Source: Oscillospiraceae bacterium
GTDB lineage: Bacteria; Bacillota; Clostridia; Oscillospirales; Oscillospiraceae
NCBI GenBank assembly: GCA_016297855.1
Contig: JAEDFW010000069.1
Coordinates: 1 to 8,967, forward strand
Length of the DNA stretch: 8,967 nucleotides
Direction: 5' to 3'
Positions within the stretch are counted from its first letter, which is position 1, and every line of letters starts with the position of its first letter. Positions 1 to 4,623 of the stretch are shown in pieces. The notes below the pieces were generated by a model. The model was not told where the DNA came from and did not search any database. It saw only the letters and a list, made by a program, of their open reading frames with translations. A program made the position numbers and the translations under genes.

Positions 1-302
1 CGGCAGGCGTCTTCCGTGGCCGTTTTTTTATCTACTCCCAGCCGAACGAGCAAATCCGTCAGAACGGTATGCCGTTCATAGATCTTTGCTGCAACTTCAA
101 GACCAGTCTCAGTAAGAGCAAGATAGCCGTCTTCGTCCGCTGTTACATAGCCGCCATTTTTCAGAAGCCCCATCGCCCGGCTGACGCTGGGTTTGGAATA
201 CCCCAGATATTCCCCCACATCAATGGCACGGACATAGCGGCTTTTCGATGACAAGATATAGATCGTTTCCAAGTACATTTCTCCGGACTCCTGCAAATGC
301 AC
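1..302 (-). CDS. DtxR/IdeR-family metal-dependent transcriptional regulator (N-terminal part, runs off the window)
   Basis: The gene is read leftward and is truncated by the window edge: 100 complete codons plus two bases are visible. The start is GTG at 302, preceded by AAAAGGGGG about 7 bases upstream. Residues 5-55 form the winged helix-turn-helix (AIDVGEYLGYSKPSVSRAM), and residues 65-100 begin the dimerisation/metal-binding domain. By alignment from memory with DtxR, Met9 sits at the DtxR Met10 position (Asp in manganese-sensing MntR), His78 at His79, and Cys100 at Cys102. This points to iron rather than manganese sensing. The position matching DtxR Glu83 appears to be Thr82. The family represses iron-uptake genes when Fe(II) is bound. 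It lies divergent to feoAAB, whose promoter carries three matching palindromes, so it is the likely repressor. Family call is firm; metal choice is inference. Whether a C-terminal SH3/FeoA-like domain follows cannot be seen. Confidence 0.9.
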   Translation of the reverse strand, partial: MHLQESGEMYLETIYILSSKSRYVRAIDVGEYLGYSKPSVSRAMGLLKNGGYVTADEDGYLALTETGLEVAAKIYERHTVLTDLLVRLGVDKKTATEDAC

Positions 303-322
303 GGCAAATCCCCCTTTTCATG

Positions 323-337
323 TGAGAATCATTCTGT
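323..337. promoter_or_regulatory. Possible Fur/PerR-type 7-1-7 operator in the regulator leader
   Basis: TGAGAAT-C-ATTCTGT has a perfect 5-1-5 core (AGAAT C ATTCT) and the layout of a Fur-superfamily box (TGATAATNATTATCA). It lies between the candidate promoter and the start of the DtxR-type gene, where a repressor would act. The outer two positions of each arm do not pair, and a match of this length can occur by chance, so this is tentative. Confidence 0.25.
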
Positions 338-341
338 TATT

Positions 342-370
342 AAGATAGCACAGACTTGTCATTCCTGCAA
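342..370 (-). promoter_or_regulatory. Candidate promoter of the DtxR-family regulator
   Basis: On the minus strand TTGCAG (365-370) and TATCTT (342-347) are separated by 17 bases, and the -10 is preceded by TGC (extended -10). The -35 is poor (3 of 6), so the call rests on spacing, the extended -10 and its place about 40 bases before the GTG start. Confidence 0.4.
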
Positions 371-450
371 GATAAATGCAAGGAGTTTGACCGCACAGTG
401 GTCTAAATGCTTCCCGTCGATGCGCTCTTGAAAAAAGCTTAAAAAATAGA

Positions 451-479
451 TTGACAAATTGCGGAATCGGAGATAAGAT
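451..479 (+). promoter_or_regulatory. Sigma-70 (SigA) promoter of the feo operon
   Basis: TTGACA (451-456, perfect consensus) is followed after exactly 17 bases by TAAGAT (474-479, 5 of 6). Transcription should begin near 485-488, which is inside or at the edge of the first palindromic operator. A repressor bound there would block initiation or escape. The 5' leader before feoA1 would be about 80 bases. Confidence 0.85.
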
Positions 480-485
480 AGCTTT

Positions 486-503
486 GGTTAGCTGATGCTA
501 ACC
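486..503. promoter_or_regulatory. Candidate DtxR-type operator 1 (GGTTAGC-TGAT-GCTAACC)
   Basis: A perfect inverted repeat of 7 bases around a 4-base centre, immediately downstream of the feo -10 element and over the expected transcription start. The core TTAGC-N4-GCTAA resembles the TTAGG...CCTAA outer arms of the known DtxR/IdeR box. It recurs at 521-534 and 1079-1092. Binding by the divergent DtxR-family protein is inferred. Confidence 0.75.
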
Positions 504-534
504 ATCTGCGGCCGTGATGGTTAGCATCAGCTAA
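488..534 (+). repeat. 47-base inverted repeat / potential 5'-end RNA hairpin of the feo transcript
   Basis: Arms 488-506 and 516-534 are perfect 19-base complements around a 9-base loop (TGCGGCCGT). In DNA it is two operators; in RNA it would be a long stem at the very 5' end of the feo mRNA, ending about 16 bases before the feoA1 ribosome site. No T-run follows, so it is not an intrinsic terminator. Confidence 0.75.
521..534. promoter_or_regulatory. Candidate DtxR-type operator 2 (TTAGC-ATCA-GCTAA)
   Basis: Second copy of the core palindrome, its start 33 bases (about three helical turns) from that of operator 1. The centre ATCA is the reverse complement of the TGAT centre of operator 1, so the two sites are mirror images. 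Together they make one 47-base inverted repeat (488-534). Confidence 0.7.
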
Positions 535-564
535 TTATTGTGCAACGAAGAAGGTGATCGAGTG

Positions 565-774
565 ATGCCGCTTACATTCGCAGATACCGGCGAAGAATAT
601 GTGGTCAAAAGGATCAGTGGGAGGCCGGAGGTCAAGAAGCATCTGGAAAACCTGGGTTTTGTGATCGGGTCCGGTGTATCTGTGATCAACGCAATTGGCG
701 GGAATGTCATTGTAAAGGTAAAGGAATCCCGTGTTGCGATCAGTCAGGAGATGGCTCGGAAGATCCTGGTTTGA
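565..774 (+). CDS. feoA: FeoA-domain ferrous iron transport protein A, first copy (69 aa)
   Basis: A small cytoplasmic SH3-like FeoA protein, thought to assist or regulate the FeoB Fe(II) transporter. ATG at 565 is chosen because GAAGAAGGTGA lies 8-10 bases before it; an in-frame TTG at 538 has no ribosome site and would overlap the operator region. The protein reads as a full FeoA domain: MPLTFADTGEEYVVKRISG at the start, the ENLGFVIGSGVSV segment (about residues 28-40) typical of FeoA, then INAIGGNVIVKVKESRVAIS, the last beta strands. It is first in the operon, with 38 bases to the second feoA. It is clearly divergent from the second copy: the latter has the usual RRIMDMGMTKG form, while this one has KKHLENLGFVIGS. 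Two feoA genes before feoB are common in Clostridia, and the copies may have different jobs. Confidence 0.9.
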   Translation: MPLTFADTGEEYVVKRISGRPEVKKHLENLGFVIGSGVSVINAIGGNVIVKVKESRVAISQEMARKILV

Positions 775-812
775 TCTTCTGCCAGCTGTTATCAAAAAAG
801 GAGGAGAGCGTT

Positions 813-1034
813 ATGAAAACACTTCGGCAGGCAAAGGTTGGAGACCGCGTCAGGGTGGTGAAGCTGCACGGCGAGGGTGCGGTAAAACGCCGTATCATGG
901 ACATGGGTATGACGAAGGGCGTGGAAGTGTACGTCCGCAAAGTGGCACCTTTGGGCGATCCTGTGGAGGTCAATGTTCGCGGCTATGAGCTGTCCATTCG
1001 CAAAGCCGACGCTGATATGATCGAGATTGAATAG
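813..1034 (+). CDS. feoA: FeoA-domain ferrous iron transport protein A, second copy (73 aa)
   Basis: A canonical FeoA: MKTLRQAKVGDRVRVVKLHG, then AVKRRIMDMGMTKGVEVYV (residues about 23-41, the conserved helix and turn), then APLGDPVEVNVRGYELSIRK (about residues 44-63), ending IEIE. It is a cytosolic SH3-like partner of FeoB. The ATG at 813 is preceded by AAAAAGGAGGAGAG, a near-perfect ribosome site; an in-frame TTG at 771 would overlap feoA1 and lacks one. It sits 77 bases before feoB, a gap holding a GC hairpin and a third operator-like palindrome, so feoB may be controlled partly apart from the feoA pair. Confidence 0.95.
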   Translation: MKTLRQAKVGDRVRVVKLHGEGAVKRRIMDMGMTKGVEVYVRKVAPLGDPVEVNVRGYELSIRKADADMIEIE

Positions 1035-1047
1035 GCAGGATCTGTTG

Positions 1048-1060
1048 GGGGCGCCGCCCC
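1048..1060 (+). promoter_or_regulatory. Short GC hairpin between feoA2 and feoB
   Basis: GGGGC-GCC-GCCCC followed by TGTTTATTTC. The stem is only 5 base pairs and the tail is an interrupted T-run, so it could be a weak terminator or attenuator, or a processing/stability element. It lies 19 bases before operator 3. Confidence 0.35.
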
Positions 1061-1077
1061 TGTTTATTTCACTAGAG

Positions 1078-1093
1078 GTTAGCATATGCTAAC
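1078..1093. promoter_or_regulatory. Candidate DtxR-type operator 3 before feoB (GTTAGC-ATAT-GCTAAC)
   Basis: A perfect 16-base palindrome with the same TTAGC-N4-GCTAA core as the two sites at the feo promoter. It ends 1 base before the feoB ribosome site (AAAGGAG at 1095-1101). Bound protein could act as a roadblock to transcription from the upstream promoter or repress an internal start. No convincing -35/-10 pair was seen just upstream. Confidence 0.7.
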
Positions 1094-1111
1094 TAAAGGA
1101 GCGAGGACGAA

Positions 1112-3286
1112 ATGGAATGTAAAATTGCCTTGGTGGGCAATCCGAACTGCGGCAAAACCACGCTGTTCAATGCGCTGACCGGTTCCAATCAGTATGTGGG
1201 TAACTGGCCCGGTGTGACTGTAGAGAAAAAGGAAGGAAGACTGAAAAAGCACAGTGATGTGACCATCACAGATCTGCCCGGCATCTATTCCCTGTCTCCG
1301 TATACATTGGAAGAGGTTGTCGCCCGCAATTACCTCATCGGCGAACGGCCTGATGCGATCTTGAATATTGTAGACGGCACCAATCTCGAACGCAATCTGT
1401 ATCTGACCACACAGCTTACCGAGCTGGAAATCCCCGTGGTGGTTGCCGTCAATATGATGGATGTTGTCCGCAAAAATGGCGACAAAATCAATACGCAGGA
1501 GCTTTCCAACGCGCTGGGCTGTACGGTCATGGAGATCTCCGCCCTAAAAGGCGAGGGTGTCATGAACGCGGCTGAAGCCGCCATCGATGCAGCAAAAAGC
1601 GGAAAAACGGTCCCGATGCATACATTTTCCGGACCGGTTGAGCATGCTATCGCGCACATTGAAGAAGCTGCCGTGCATCATTTACCGGAAGAACAGCAGC
1701 GTTGGTATGCCATCAAGATTTTTGAGCGTGATGAGAAGGTCGTGGAGCAGATGGAGCTCCGCGGTGATGCGGCTGTCCATATCGAAGCAGACATCAAGGC
1801 TGCGGAAGAAGAGTTGGACGATGATGCCGAGTCGATTATTACCAATGAGCGCTATGTGTATATCGGCGAACTGATGAAGCGCTGCTACAAAAAGAAATCA
1901 GCTGGAAAACTCTCTGCCTCTGATCAGATCGACCGCGTCGTAACCAACCGGCTCCTGGCCCTGCCCATCTTCGCGGTGGTGATGTTTTTGGTTTACTGGA
2001 TCGCCATGGGTCCTTTCGGCACTTTCCTCACCGATTGGACCAACGATGTGCTGGGTACCGAATGGCTGGTGGAGATCCCCCGGGCTGCTCTGGAGGGGTG
2101 GCGCGTCAGTGGTGTGCTGGTTGGCCTGATCTGTGACGGTATTCTGGCTGGTGTCGGCGCAGTGCTGGGCTTCGTGCCCCAGATGCTGGTGCTGTTTTTC
2201 CTGCTGGCTCTGCTGGAGGACTGCGGCTACATGGCCCGTATCGCCTTCATTATGGACCGCATCTTCCGCAAGTTCGGTCTCAGCGGCAAGAGCTTCATCC
2301 CCATGCTCATCGGTACCGGCTGCGGCGTGCCCGGCGTTATGGCCAGCCGCACCATTGAGAACGAGCGTGACCGCCGCATGACCATTATGACCACCTGCTT
2401 CATCCCCTGTGGTGCCAAGATGCCCATCATCGGCCTGATTGCCGGTGCTCTCTTCGGCGGCAGCGGCCTGGTGGCGGTATCTGCCTATTTCATCGGTGTG
2501 GCGGCGATCATCATCTCCGGTATCATTCTGAAAAAGACCAAGCCTTTCTCCGGCGACCCGGCTCCGTTTGTCATGGAGCTGCCTGCCTACCACGTTCCCA
2601 CCGCCGGAAACGTGCTGCGTTCCACCTGGGAGCGTGGCTGGAGCTTCATCAAGAAAGCCGGCACCATCATTCTGCTCTCCTCTGCGATTCTCTGGTTCCT
2701 TCAGAGCTTCGGATGGCAGAGCGGCAGCTTCGGTCTGGTGGAGGATATGAACAACTCTGTGCTGGCAGCTATTGGCGGAATCATCGCCTTTCTCTTCACG
2801 CCGCTGGGGTTCGGCAACTGGAAGGCCGCTGTGGCTACCATCACCGGTCTTATCGCCAAGGAAAATGTGGTTGCCACCTTCGGTATCCTCTACAACTACG
2901 CCGGAGAGCTGGCGGAGAACGGAGACGAGATCTGGGCACTGGTTGCTGCAGATTACACCCAGCTTTCTGCCTATTCCTTCATGATCTTTAATCTGCTGTG
3001 CGCGCCCTGCTTTGCCGCCATGGGCGCGATCAAGCGGGAGATGAACAACGGCAAGTGGACGGCCTTTGCCATCGGCTATATGTGTGTGTTCGCCTATGTG
3101 GTTTCTCTGATCGTCTATCAGATCGGTCTGCTGGTTACCGGCGTATTTCATGTCTGGACCGCAGTTGCCATTATTCTTCTGGCTTGCATGCTGTTTCTGC
3201 TGCTGCGCAAGAACAGATACAACGATGCTGTGCTGAAAGTAAAAACGCCCAAGACGAGCGTTGGGGAAGTAATGCGTACTGAATAA
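1112..3286 (+). CDS. feoB: FeoB, ferrous iron transport protein B (GTPase-permease, 724 aa)
   Basis: The inner-membrane Fe(II) uptake protein. The N-terminal G domain is complete: G1 GNPNCGKTT at residues 9-17, the GNWPGVTVE switch I region at 30-38, G3 DLPG at 54-57, G4 NMMD at 114-117, and G5 SALKG at 143-147. A helical spacer domain (about 165-265) follows, then the polytopic membrane part from about residue 280. Permease signatures are GTGCGVPG (401-408), CFIPCGAKMP (429-438) and GNWKAAVATITGLIAKENVV (568-587), including the conserved cysteines 404, 429 and 433. Length is normal for the family. The ATG at 1112 follows AAAGGAGCGAGG. The stop codon lies inside the first arm of the downstream hairpin. 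Codon use changes within the gene: the G-domain part is mixed, while from about base 1930 to 3140 the third positions are mostly G or C. The reading frame is intact. Confidence 0.98.
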   Translation: MECKIALVGNPNCGKTTLFNALTGSNQYVGNWPGVTVEKKEGRLKKHSDVTITDLPGIYSLSPYTLEEVVARNYLIGERPDAILNIVDGTNLERNLYLTTQLTELEIPVVVAVNMMDVVRKNGDKINTQELSNALGCTVMEISALKGEGVMNAAEAAIDAAKSGKTVPMHTFSGPVEHAIAHIEEAAVHHLPEEQQRWYAIKIFERDEKVVEQMELRGDAAVHIEADIKAAEEELDDDAESIITNERYVYIGELMKRCYKKKSAGKLSASDQIDRVVTNRLLALPIFAVVMFLVYWIAMGPFGTFLTDWTNDVLGTEWLVEIPRAALEGWRVSGVLVGLICDGILAGVGAVLGFVPQMLVLFFLLALLEDCGYMARIAFIMDRIFRKFGLSGKSFIPMLIGTGCGVPGVMASRTIENERDRRMTIMTTCFIPCGAKMPIIGLIAGALFGGSGLVAVSAYFIGVAAIIISGIILKKTKPFSGDPAPFVMELPAYHVPTAGNVLRSTWERGWSFIKKAGTIILLSSAILWFLQSFGWQSGSFGLVEDMNNSVLAAIGGIIAFLFTPLGFGNWKAAVATITGLIAKENVVATFGILYNYAGELAENGDEIWALVAADYTQLSAYSFMIFNLLCAPCFAAMGAIKREMNNGKWTAFAIGYMCVFAYVVSLIVYQIGLLVTGVFHVWTAVAIILLACMLFLLLRKNRYNDAVLKVKTPKTSVGEVMRTE

Positions 3287-3334
3287 CACAAAATGCCTTG
3301 AAAGCCGAGGCTTTCATGCTGTTTTTGTGTTATT
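3282..3334 (+). terminator. Compound hairpin at the end of feoB, probable terminator
   Basis: The outer arms AATAACACAAAA (3282-3293) and TTTTGTGTTATT (3323-3334) are perfect complements. They enclose an inner stem TGAAAGCC/GGCTTTCA (3299-3306/3309-3316). The inner stem is followed by ATGCTGTTTTTGTG, giving a T-run a few bases after it. The feoB stop (3284-3286) is inside the left arm. Likely an intrinsic terminator or 3'-end stabiliser; partial read-through to the small gene at 3550 is possible. Confidence 0.6.
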
Positions 3335-3336
3335 CG

Positions 3337-3378
3337 GGTGCAAGGTTTTTGCATGAATATAAGCAAAAACTTTGCACC
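3337..3378. repeat. Inverted repeat A of the post-feoB hairpin array
   Basis: Arms GGTGCAAGGTTTTTGC (3337-3352) and GCAAAAACTTTGCACC (3363-3378) pair over 16 bases with one G-T wobble, around a 10-base loop. It starts only 2 bases after the feoB terminator hairpin. Confidence 0.85.
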
Positions 3379-3380
3379 TG

Positions 3381-3412
3381 CTTTTCCAGCGTGGTGCGCC
3401 ACGCTGGAAAAG
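3381..3412. repeat. Inverted repeat B of the post-feoB hairpin array
   Basis: CTTTTCCAGCGTGG (3381-3394) and CCACGCTGGAAAAG (3399-3412) are perfect 14-base complements around the tetraloop TGCG, only 2 bases after repeat A. It has no T-run of its own. Confidence 0.9.
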
Positions 3413-3433
3413 ATACGCATTGATTACTGCCTG

Positions 3434-3473
3434 AATTGCAAAAAACGGTTAAAAAGAGCCGTTTTTTGCAATT
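3434..3473. repeat. Inverted repeat C of the post-feoB hairpin array (terminator-like)
   Basis: AATTGCAAAAAACGG (3434-3448) and CCGTTTTTTGCAATT (3459-3473) are perfect 15-base complements. The stem extends by two more pairs through TT and AG. The A-run/GC core/T-run layout is that of a bidirectional intrinsic terminator, but the GC core is short. Confidence 0.85.
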
Positions 3474-3490
3474 ACACACCTTCGGTGTGT
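3474..3490. repeat. Inverted repeat D of the post-feoB hairpin array
   Basis: ACACACC-TTC-GGTGTGT: a perfect 7-base stem directly abutting repeat C and sharing its last base with repeat E. Confidence 0.75.
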
Positions 3491-3517
3491 GAACAAGTCG
3501 TGATAACGACTTGTTCA
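3490..3517. repeat. Inverted repeat E of the post-feoB hairpin array
   Basis: TGAACAAGTCG (3490-3500) and CGACTTGTTCA (3507-3517) are perfect 11-base complements around TGATAA. It is the last of the array and ends 17 bases before the ribosome site of the next small gene. Confidence 0.85.
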
Positions 3518-3549
3518 GCAGACATGAAGTAACGAAAAGGAGTGTATTG

Positions 3550-3711
3550 ATGAACTGGCCAACCATAATCGTCGCGGTTGTTGTTGCGGCGCTGCTTCTT
3601 GCAATTGTCATCGCAGGAATCTGGAAGAGAAAACACGGCAAGAGCGCCTGCTTCTGCGGCAGTTCTTGCAGCGGGTGCGGTATGAACGGCTCCTGCCACT
3701 GCCAAAAGTAA
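3550..3711 (+). CDS. FeoB-associated Cys-rich membrane protein (53 aa)
   Basis: A small single-pass membrane protein of the family found beside feoB in many Firmicutes. MNWP is followed by a hydrophobic helix (about residues 5-25: TIIVAVVVAALLLAIVIAGIW), a basic KRKHGK stop-transfer segment, and a tail with five cysteines and a histidine (CFCGSSCSGCG, then CHCQK, which adds two more cysteines). The tail could bind or hand over metal; its role is not established. ATG at 3550 is chosen because AAAAGGAGTG (3535-3544) precedes it at good spacing and the protein then starts just before the helix; an in-frame TTG at 3511 falls in hairpin E. It lies 263 bases after feoB, separated by the hairpin array, so it may be read through from feo or have its own start. 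Confidence 0.85.
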   Translation: MNWPTIIVAVVVAALLLAIVIAGIWKRKHGKSACFCGSSCSGCGMNGSCHCQK

Positions 3712-3776
3712 GAGAGGGAAGCGAAAAAGCAATTTGCGCCTCCCGGTTTTCTGAAGCAGCTTCGCAGTGCCCGCCG

Positions 3777-4517
3777 TCAGCGCAGGCGCACGAATGCGGA
3801 CGAGACGAAGCCGTAGAGACCGCCATATTCCGCAGAATACCAGCCGTCGTATTCTCCCAGAATCTGAATTTCCGCGCCGTTTGGGATCTGTGTGATGACG
3901 GGTGCATCCGTGCTGGGAAGCCCGCGCAGGTTCAATCTGCCTGAACGCAGCGTCACCACACCTGTGCGCGGTGTCTGCGGCTGAATAAACGGACCGCCGA
4001 AATACTCGGTCACGGACTGCGCAAGAGCGCTCGCGATCGTGTCGAGATTCCCGGTCAGCCAGTTGGCGTCGTCCTCATTGTCGTGATAGCCGAGCTCCGC
4101 CAGCACGCTCGGCGCGGTCGTCCGTCGCACCTCGCCGATGACTGTGGTGCTCAGCGCACGCACCCGCTCGGGATCGGGATAAATCGGGCGCAGGTTATCA
4201 ACGATGATATTTGCCATCCGCAGGCCCGCTTCGCTCGTGGGGTAGTAATAGATATCCACGCCGCGCTGCTGCCCGGCGAGGTACTCCGGCGACGCGTTGG
4301 AGTGCAGCGCCAGATGGAAATCGTAATCCCCGGCGTTCGACTGCCGGATGGAGGCCGCGGCACTTCCCTCGGGGTCATTGCGCGTGACGTTCACGCCGCT
4401 TGCGTGAAGATACGGCGTCATTCGGTCGGCCAGCTCGTTCATCCAGAATTCTTCGTTTCCGGTCGTGATGTAGGGATTGTACTCCTGTGTCGAGGGGCTT
4501 AAAAACAAAAAGGGCAT
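3777..4517 (-). CDS. N-acetylmuramoyl-L-alanine amidase (amidase_3 type) with C-terminal SH3b domain (246 aa)
   Basis: A predicted zinc peptidoglycan hydrolase that cuts between muramic acid and L-alanine. The amidase_3-like domain covers about residues 2-173. Visible are GNEEFWMNELADRM (20-33, with the Glu that usually binds zinc), LALHSNA (69-75, His72), a GVDIYYY strand (86-92), and APSVLAELGYHDN (135-147, catalytic-type Glu141). The usual DPGHGG motif with the first zinc His is not there: the start reads FLFLSPSTQEYNPY. This SPSxQ form is, from memory, a recognisable clostridial/phage subgroup. A linker QPQTPRTG leads to an SH3b domain (about 187-246; LNLRGLPSTDAPVITQIPNGAEI) that may bind cell wall. 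No signal peptide is seen, so export is unclear. ATG at 4517 follows AAAGGCGGT. It runs in the same direction as the tkt genes but is cut off from them by a terminator; no convincing promoter was found in the gap. Confidence 0.85.
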   Translation of the reverse strand: MPFLFLSPSTQEYNPYITTGNEEFWMNELADRMTPYLHASGVNVTRNDPEGSAAASIRQSNAGDYDFHLALHSNASPEYLAGQQRGVDIYYYPTSEAGLRMANIIVDNLRPIYPDPERVRALSTTVIGEVRRTTAPSVLAELGYHDNEDDANWLTGNLDTIASALAQSVTEYFGGPFIQPQTPRTGVVTLRSGRLNLRGLPSTDAPVITQIPNGAEIQILGEYDGWYSAEYGGLYGFVSSAFVRLR

Positions 4518-4573
4518 ACGCGTACCGCCTTTCGCATGAATTTGGCTATTCTATGCGGCGGATGATCAGTTTG

Positions 4574-4608
4574 ACACAAAAACAGGGCAATGCCAAACGG
4601 CATTGCCC
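4574..4608 (-). terminator. Intrinsic terminator after the transketolase genes
   Basis: On the minus strand GGGCAATGCC-GTTT-GGCATTGCCC is a perfect 10-base stem with a 4-base loop, followed by TGTTTTTGTGT. It starts 15 bases after the stop of the C-terminal subunit gene. On the plus strand a short GTTTTG follows, but no plus gene ends here. Confidence 0.92.
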
Positions 4609-4623
4609 GTTTTGATATACGGT

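Larger units (their letters stand above)
303..564. other. Divergent regulatory region between the DtxR-type gene and feoA1
   Basis: It holds, from left to right, the regulator's leader and candidate promoter (to 370), then a stretch with no clear element (371-450), then the feo promoter, two operators and the feoA1 ribosome site. In the middle stretch I see only a weak imperfect palindrome near 388-402 (GACCGCACAGTGGTC). No open frame with a ribosome site was found. Confidence 0.7.

Noticed and set aside
388..402. Imperfect palindrome GACCGCACAGTGGTC in the divergent region
   Set aside because: Only the outer four bases pair well; not distinguishable from chance.
488..534. Intrinsic terminator or riboswitch in the feo leader
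   Set aside because: The stem is not followed by a T-run, its arms are explained by two operator palindromes, and I recognise no riboswitch consensus.
538..564. TTG start at 538 for feoA1 (longer protein)
   Set aside because: No ribosome site before it and it adds residues before the conserved domain; ATG 565 has a GAAGAAGGTGA site at good distance.
1898..3289. Minus-strand open frame of 463 codons opposite feoB
   Set aside because: Antisense shadow of the GC-rich feoB membrane domain; composition is rich in H, Q and G with no recognisable fold.
3282..3517. CRISPR array
   Set aside because: The repeated units are hairpins of different sequence and size; there is no constant direct repeat with unique spacers.
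3330..3641. Short open frames on both strands across the hairpin array
   Set aside because: They arise from palindromic DNA (similar peptides on both strands), lack ribosome sites and run through terminator-like hairpins.
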